NCBI GenBank assembly: GCA_944386015.1
Contig: CALWZK010000001.1
Coordinates: 62,001 to 126,000 of the forward strand
DNA length: 64,000 nucleotides
Reading direction: 5' to 3'
DNA from: an uncultured Faecalibacterium sp.
Lineage (GTDB): Bacteria > Bacillota > Clostridia > Oscillospirales > Ruminococcaceae
Position 1 is the stretch's first letter, and the number at the start of each line of letters is the position of its first letter. A model generated the notes under the pieces. The model was not told the origin of the DNA. It made no database searches and saw only the letters and a list, made by a program, of their open reading frames with translations. Shown here one piece after another: positions 59,832-64,000 of this stretch. The translations under genes were made by a program, and so were the position numbers.

Positions 59832-60923
59832 TTATTTTAGAATTTTCCAGTGCTTGTCCACATGATTCAGCACTTCACAGCCGGTTTCGGTCACCAGAAC
59901 CAGGTCCTCCACCCGGACCCCCAGCTTCCCGGGCAGATAGACCCCCGGCTCGATGGAGAAGATCATCCCGGGCTCTGCCAGGGCGGTGTTGGCGCTGCTG
60001 ACATCCCCCTGCTCGTGGTCCCGCTGGCCGATGAAATGGCCCAGCCGGTGGGTGAAGTAATCCCCGTAGCCGGCGGCGGCAATGTGATCCCGGGCGGCTT
60101 TGTCCAGTTCACAGAGGGGCACGCCGGGCCGGATCAGGGCCTCGGCCTTCTCGTTGGCCTCCCGCACCAGGTCGTGGACCGCCCGGGCCTCTTCGCTGGC
60201 CTGCTGCCAGAAGAAGGTCCGGGTCATGTCAGAACAGTACCGGTCCTTCCGGCAGCCCATGTCGATGACGATGGAATCGCCGGGGGCCAGGGGGGTGTCA
60301 TCCGGCTCGTGGTGAGGGTCGGCCCCGTGGGCGCCGAAAGAGACAATGGTGGAGAAGGAGGGCCCGCTGCAGCCCAGGGCCGCATAGCGGCTCTCAATGA
60401 ACCGGGCAGCTTCCCGCTCGGTGACCCCTTCCTGGAAGAAATGGGACACTTCCTCCATCACCTGGTCATTGATCCAGGAGACAGCCCGCATCAGATCCTG
60501 CTCGGCTGCATCCTTGCAGGCCCGGCAGTGGTCCACGCAGTCAGAAGCCAGCACCGGCCGGCTGCCGGGCAGCCGCTCCATCAGGGGCAGCAGAAACCGG
60601 GCCGTCCAGGTCTTGTCGATGCCGATCGGGGTAGCCGGGTCCAGCTGCGCGGCCAGAATGCCCACGGCGTCATCGGTGTCGCTGAACCAGATCTGCTCCC
60701 AGGGGGCGGAGGGGGCAGGGAACAGGCGGTTGAGGAAAAAGGTGTGCCGGCCGTCCCGCCGCACGCAAAAGACCATCATCCGTTCCAGGGGCTCGTTGTC
60801 GTAGCCGGTGAGGTACCAGACACTGTCCGGGTCGGTGACCAGCAGCTGGCTCAGGCCCATGGCCTCCATCTGCCGGATCACCCGGTCCAGCCGGGCCTTG
60901 TGAAGTTCTGTTGTTTCGTTCAT
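59832..60923 (-). CDS. M24-family Xaa-Pro aminopeptidase-like protein
   Basis: The 363-residue metallopeptidase has a creatinase-type N-domain (about 1-130) and the pita-bread catalytic domain. The two-metal ligands are visible: Asp residues in SIVIDMGCRKDRYCSDMTRTF, His in THRLGHFIG, Glu in FSIEPGVYL and Glu in VRVEDLVLV. It cuts N-terminal residues before proline. GGAAGGAG is upstream of the ATG. It lies 56 nt after a DUF624 gene and is probably co-transcribed with it. Confidence 0.94.
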   Translation of the reverse strand: MNETTELHKARLDRVIRQMEAMGLSQLLVTDPDSVWYLTGYDNEPLERMMVFCVRRDGRHTFFLNRLFPAPSAPWEQIWFSDTDDAVGILAAQLDPATPIGIDKTWTARFLLPLMERLPGSRPVLASDCVDHCRACKDAAEQDLMRAVSWINDQVMEEVSHFFQEGVTEREAARFIESRYAALGCSGPSFSTIVSFGAHGADPHHEPDDTPLAPGDSIVIDMGCRKDRYCSDMTRTFFWQQASEEARAVHDLVREANEKAEALIRPGVPLCELDKAARDHIAAAGYGDYFTHRLGHFIGQRDHEQGDVSSANTALAEPGMIFSIEPGVYLPGKLGVRVEDLVLVTETGCEVLNHVDKHWKILK

Positions 60924-60979
60924 CAGGAAAGACTCCTTCCTATTTATAAAAGATGATGCAAAAGAACAGGGGAGGAAGC

Positions 60980-61636
60980 TTAGACTTCCTCCTCCTGGGA
61001 TTCAGCTTTGGAGTCCGGGTCTGCGGGGGGCTGGTAGCGCTGGAACACCGGCTCCAGCAGCAGGGTGAACAGCCAGGCCGCGATGGCGGGGAGGATCACA
61101 ATGGGGATCAGCAGCACCCGCACCAGCAGGGCCGAGACCCCTGCAATCACCAGCAGGACGATGGTGCGGGGCAGGTACCCCACCGCCAGCCGCAGGGCGG
61201 TGAGCATCAGCTCCACCGGGTGGAAGGCAAAGCGGGACAGCAGGGGGAACATCCAGCAGGCGGCCCCCAGTGGCAGCAGCATCAGCACCAGGCAGAACAG
61301 CAGCACCGCCCAGGCCAGGGCAGTGCCGGCGCCGGCTGCGGCGGCCATCATCTGCAGGGCGCTGCCCAGCACCAGCAGCAGGGCGCCCCACACCACCGTG
61401 ACAATGGCGGCACAGGGCAGCTCCCTGCGGAAGGTGTGGAAAAACCGCCGCCAGGGCATGGGCTCGCCTCCCCGGAGGCAGTGGGCCGCCGTATCATACA
61501 GGGCGGTGGTGGCGGCCCCCGCCGTCACCAGCGGCAGGGAACAGAGCAGCCACAACAGGCTGAGGATCAGCAGGTCTGACAGATGGTCCACCGTCTGCCA
61601 GAAGGAATTCTGGGGATTGAACAGGTTGCCAAACAT
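60980..61636 (-). CDS. DUF624 (YesL-like) membrane protein
   Basis: The 218-residue protein begins MFGNLFNPQNSFWQTVDHLSDLL and has about five to six hydrophobic helices, with the DUF624 hallmark TAGAATTALYDTA after the first helix. YesL-like proteins often sit beside sugar ABC transporters and two-component systems; their role is unknown. AAAGGAG lies 8 nt before the ATG at 61636. Divergent from the rpiR gene. Confidence 0.85.
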   Translation of the reverse strand: MFGNLFNPQNSFWQTVDHLSDLLILSLLWLLCSLPLVTAGAATTALYDTAAHCLRGGEPMPWRRFFHTFRRELPCAAIVTVVWGALLLVLGSALQMMAAAAGAGTALAWAVLLFCLVLMLLPLGAACWMFPLLSRFAFHPVELMLTALRLAVGYLPRTIVLLVIAGVSALLVRVLLIPIVILPAIAAWLFTLLLEPVFQRYQPPADPDSKAESQEEEV

Positions 61637-61697
61637 CGCAAAGTCTCCTTTCGCAGGGCTGCGGGGACAGAAAACTGCATCCCAGCCGGTTGATGCT

Positions 61698-61726
61698 ATC
61701 ATATCATATTTGGAAAGCGTTGTCAT
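61698..61726 (-). promoter_or_regulatory. promoter of the DUF624-M24 operon
   Basis: ATGACA (61721-61726), 17-bp spacer, TATGAT (61698-61703); a second overlapping TATGAT lies at 61703-61708. Confidence 0.65.
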
Positions 61727-61781
61727 CTGCCCGCCGGCAGGGGAAGTGCCTTTTGGGAGCCCAAGAAAGAATTTTCATGGA

Positions 61782-61810
61782 TTGAAAATTCTTTTCAAAC
61801 ATGATACGAT
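61782..61810 (+). promoter_or_regulatory. rpiR promoter covered by a 17-bp palindrome
   Basis: TTGAAA (61782-61787), 17-bp spacer, TACGAT (61805-61810). The palindrome TTGAAAA-TTC-TTTTCAA (61782-61798) covers the -35 and spacer. A further palindrome, GAATTTTCA/TGAAAATTC, starts at about 61769 and overlaps it. Confidence 0.75.
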
Positions 61811-61868
61811 ACAGTTGTAATTACATGTTTTATGCTTTATGCTTTATGCCAAGACAGGAGGAAAGCGT

Positions 61869-62729
61869 ATGTCTGCCAATCTGCGGAACGTGATGGAACG
61901 AATCAGCGCGGAGTATTACCAACTGACCGCTTCGGAGCGGAAGGTGGCGGATTATATCACCGACCACCAGCAGGATTCCCAGATCATGTCCATTTCAGAG
62001 CTGGCGGAAGCCAGCGGGGTGGCAGAGGCCACCATCACCCGTTTCTGCCGCAAGCTGGATTACAAGGGCTACAATGCCTTCAAGCTGGCCCTGGCCAACA
62101 ACGTGGCCAGCCGCCGGGGCATCCCCTTCCTCAGCGGCGAGGTGACGCCGGAGGACGACATCCAGGAAATGTGCCACAAGCTGTATGGCGCCGAAGTGGA
62201 CGCCATCTCCCAGACCCTGACCCTGATCGACCCCGACAAAATCCGTCAGGCCGCCGATCTGCTGGCCCGGGCCGGCAAGGTGCTCTGCATGGGCCAGGGC
62301 GGGTCGATGATCATGGCCGAGGAGGCGGCCCATATCTTCTCCACCGCCGGGATGAGCTTTTTTGCCATGAGCGATTCCCACACCCAGACGGTCTACCTGG
62401 CCACCCTCACCCAGCAGGATGCGGTGCTCTTTTTCTCCTACTCCGGCGCCACCCGGGAGGCAGTGGAGCTGCTGGAACTGGCCCACCGTCTCCGGGTGCC
62501 TGTGGTGCTGGTGACCCATTTCCCCAAATCCCCGGCCTGCGCCTTTGCGGATGTGGTGCTGCAGTGCGGCGCCATCGAAGGCCCGCTCCAGCTGGGGTCA
62601 GTGCCGGCCCGGATGGCCCAGCTGTTTTTGATCGATGCTCTGTTCACAGAGGTCTGCCGCCGCCAGGAGAACACCATTGAGGAGGTCCGCAGCAACCTGG
62701 CAGATCTGCTGGCTGCCAAACACCTGTGA
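61869..62729 (+). CDS. MurR/RpiR-family transcriptional regulator
   Basis: The 286-residue regulator has the N-terminal RpiR helix-turn-helix (YYQLTASERKVADYI...ISELAEASGVAEATITRFCRKLDYKGYNAFKLAL) and a SIS sugar-phosphate-binding domain (about 115-250: VLCMGQGGSMIMAEEAAHIF, FSYSGATREAVELL). It likely senses a phosphorylated sugar such as an aminosugar phosphate. GGAGG is upstream of the ATG at 61869. It regulates itself and the next gene through matching palindromes. Confidence 0.92.
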   Translation: MSANLRNVMERISAEYYQLTASERKVADYITDHQQDSQIMSISELAEASGVAEATITRFCRKLDYKGYNAFKLALANNVASRRGIPFLSGEVTPEDDIQEMCHKLYGAEVDAISQTLTLIDPDKIRQAADLLARAGKVLCMGQGGSMIMAEEAAHIFSTAGMSFFAMSDSHTQTVYLATLTQQDAVLFFSYSGATREAVELLELAHRLRVPVVLVTHFPKSPACAFADVVLQCGAIEGPLQLGSVPARMAQLFLIDALFTEVCRRQENTIEEVRSNLADLLAAKHL

Positions 62730-62778
62730 AAAGAAAGCAAAACCTCCAGTTTGAAAATTTATATCATGAATCCTGGCT

Positions 62779-62795
62779 CTTGAAAATTTTTTTCA
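62779..62795. promoter_or_regulatory. 17-bp palindrome upstream of the sugar-binding gene
   Basis: TTGAAAA-TTT-TTTTCAA, identical in both arms to the one at the rpiR promoter. A lone half-site TTGAAAA lies about 25 bp upstream. Confidence 0.75.
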
Positions 62796-62813
62796 AAAAA
62801 TTACACAAAACGC

Positions 62814-62843
62814 ATTGACTTTTACTGATTTTCTTTGTAAAAT
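62814..62843 (+). promoter_or_regulatory. promoter of the sugar-binding lipoprotein gene
   Basis: TTGACT (62814-62819), 18-bp spacer, TAAAAT (62838-62843). The palindrome lies just upstream of the -35. Confidence 0.6.
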
Positions 62844-62921
62844 GGAGGCAAGAGAACCGGAGGCGGACACAGCCCCGGTATGGCAGCCGGATTCTTGCCG
62901 GCCCAACAAAAGGAGAACAGT

Positions 62922-64000
62922 ATGAAGAAGAGAGCAATTTCCCGCCGGGACTTCCTGAAGGTCACAGGTGCTGTGAGCGCAGCAGGCCTGCTGGCCGCCT
63001 GCGGCGGTTCGAATTCCAGCAGCACTGCTGCTTCCACCGCTGGCTCGACGGCTGCCAGCACTGCTTCCGGCGACGGCGTGTCCATTTCGCTGTGGACCTA
63101 CCCCATTGGTTCCTGGGGCGGCACCGAGTCCAAGCTGGATGACATCATCGCTGCCTTCAACGAAGTCCATCCCGAGATCACCGTTACATACGAGACCCTG
63201 GACTATCAGAACGGCGACAACCTGGTCACTTCGGCCATCACTGCCAAAGAGACCCCCGATATCATCATGGAGGGCCCCGAGCGCCTGGTTTCCAACTGGG
63301 GCGTCAACAACCTGATGGTGGATCTGAGCGATCTGTGGGCCAGCACCAAGGACGACATCGCTGCCGTCAGCGAGTCTGTGGTCAGCGCCTGCCAGCTGGA
63401 CGGCGCCTACTATGAGTACCCCCTGTGCATGACCACCCACTGCATGGCCATCAACTATGAGGTCTTTGAGCAGGCCGGCGCCCTCCAGTATCTGGATGAG
63501 GACACCCGCACCTGGACCACGGACAACTTTGTCAAGGCCATGGAGACCATCCGGGATTCCGGCCTGGCAGCTGTGCCCGGCATCATCTACTGCGGCGGCC
63601 AGGGCGGCGACCAGGGCACCCGCGCACTGGTGAACAACCTCTACTCCGGCACCTACACCAACCCCGAGCACACCGAGTACACCATCAACAGCCCCGAGAA
63701 CGTCAAGGCTCTGGAGCTGCTCAAGAGCATGGTGGACAATCGCAGCCTGAACGCCAACGCCGGCTTCCAGGCTTCCGATGAGCTGCAGCAGTTCGCCAAC
63801 GGCACCGCGGCCGTCACCTTCTGCTGGAACGCTTCCAACAAGGCACAGTATGCCTCTCAGGTCACCTTTACCCCCTATGCCATGGCATTCCCCTCCGATG
63901 ACGATGTGCCTGAGCTGTGCGGCGGTATCTGGGGCTTCGGCATCTTCGACAGCGGCGACGACGCCCGCATCCAGGCTGCCAAGACCTTCATCCAGTTCGT
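62922..64000 (+). CDS. sugar ABC transporter substrate-binding lipoprotein (runs off window)
   Basis: The first 359 residues are present; the gene continues past 64000. A twin-arginine-like start (SRRDFLK) and lipobox LAAC are followed by a Ser/Thr/Ala linker and a family 1 binding fold (ISLWTYPIGSWGGTESKLDDIIAAFNEVHPEITV). AAAAGGAG lies 8 nt before the ATG. It is the first gene of a sugar importer controlled by the adjacent RpiR regulator. The sugar is unknown; RpiR control hints at an aminosugar or similar. It resembles the binding protein at 28-29 kb only in its signal region. Confidence 0.92.
   Translation, partial: MKKRAISRRDFLKVTGAVSAAGLLAACGGSNSSSTAASTAGSTAASTASGDGVSISLWTYPIGSWGGTESKLDDIIAAFNEVHPEITVTYETLDYQNGDNLVTSAITAKETPDIIMEGPERLVSNWGVNNLMVDLSDLWASTKDDIAAVSESVVSACQLDGAYYEYPLCMTTHCMAINYEVFEQAGALQYLDEDTRTWTTDNFVKAMETIRDSGLAAVPGIIYCGGQGGDQGTRALVNNLYSGTYTNPEHTEYTINSPENVKALELLKSMVDNRSLNANAGFQASDELQQFANGTAAVTFCWNASNKAQYASQVTFTPYAMAFPSDDDVPELCGGIWGFGIFDSGDDARIQAAKTFIQF

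Overview
The window is a compact, GC-rich stretch of a Gram-positive (Firmicutes) chromosome. Gene content points to a gut Oscillospiraceae/Ruminococcaceae close to Faecalibacterium, Gemmiger or Subdoligranulum: an FprA flavodiiron protein, an MltG-U32 pair, galactoside catabolism, a Na+-pumping decarboxylase, and two small proteins whose N-termini match what I recall of the Faecalibacterium 'MAM' signature. Almost every gene has a strong GGAGG-type ribosome site. Many promoters are sigma-A type with 17-bp spacers, often with an extended TGn -10. The taxon is inferred from content only.

Layout. 0-11.5 kb: fprA, an SdpI-family membrane protein, a DUF1836 gene, degV, cardiolipin synthase, a tandem-domain lipoprotein, a MATE exporter, recD2 and mreB. 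11.5-19.6 kb: a decayed secreted-protein gene, pcrA, thyX-tmk (overlapping, dTMP synthesis then phosphorylation), a GNAT gene, mltG and a U32 peptidase/TrhP-like gene. 19.7-23.3 kb (minus): galK-galT-cutC. 23.7-24.4 kb (minus): two small hydrophobic proteins sharing a 19-residue double-glycine-type leader, the most unusual locus here. 24.8-30.5 kb (minus): lacI - sugar-binding lipoprotein - two permeases - malQ, a self-regulated alpha-glucan uptake and processing cluster. 30.9-34 kb: glutamine-amidotransferase-like hydrolase, GNAT, HD protein, a collapsed EAL gene and a sugar O-acetyltransferase. 34-41.8 kb: alpha-galactosidase, the scar of a deleted galactoside ABC transporter, beta-galactosidase LacZ and aminopeptidase C.

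41.9-47.7 kb: a DUF5131 protein, a heterodimeric ABC exporter with a clear degenerate/canonical site split, a flavin-reductase-like protein and tRNA-Ala(GGC). 47.7-53 kb: a three-subunit molybdenum hydroxylase operon (FAD, 2Fe-2S, Mo subunits) divergent from a ModE-type regulator followed by an NTPase-MobA/MocA fusion. This makes a self-contained Mo-enzyme, regulator and cofactor-tailoring unit. 53-57.9 kb: a permuted papain-like protein, an orphan ABC ATPase-domain remnant, PerR with a palindrome at its promoter, a QueD-like protein, an MsrA-MsrB lipoprotein, and a HAD phosphatase whose start codon reads ATA. 57.9-64 kb: Na+-pumping decarboxylase beta and gamma subunits, an M24 aminopeptidase, a DUF624 protein, and an RpiR regulator beside a sugar-binding lipoprotein. 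The same 17-bp palindrome precedes both of the last two; the final gene runs off the window.

At least four genes are broken (11.5, 32.7-33.2, 36.5 and 53.7 kb), so the region is losing surface and transport functions while central metabolism stays intact. I saw no CRISPR array, insertion sequence, integrase or rRNA. Residue positions were counted by hand and may be off by one or two.
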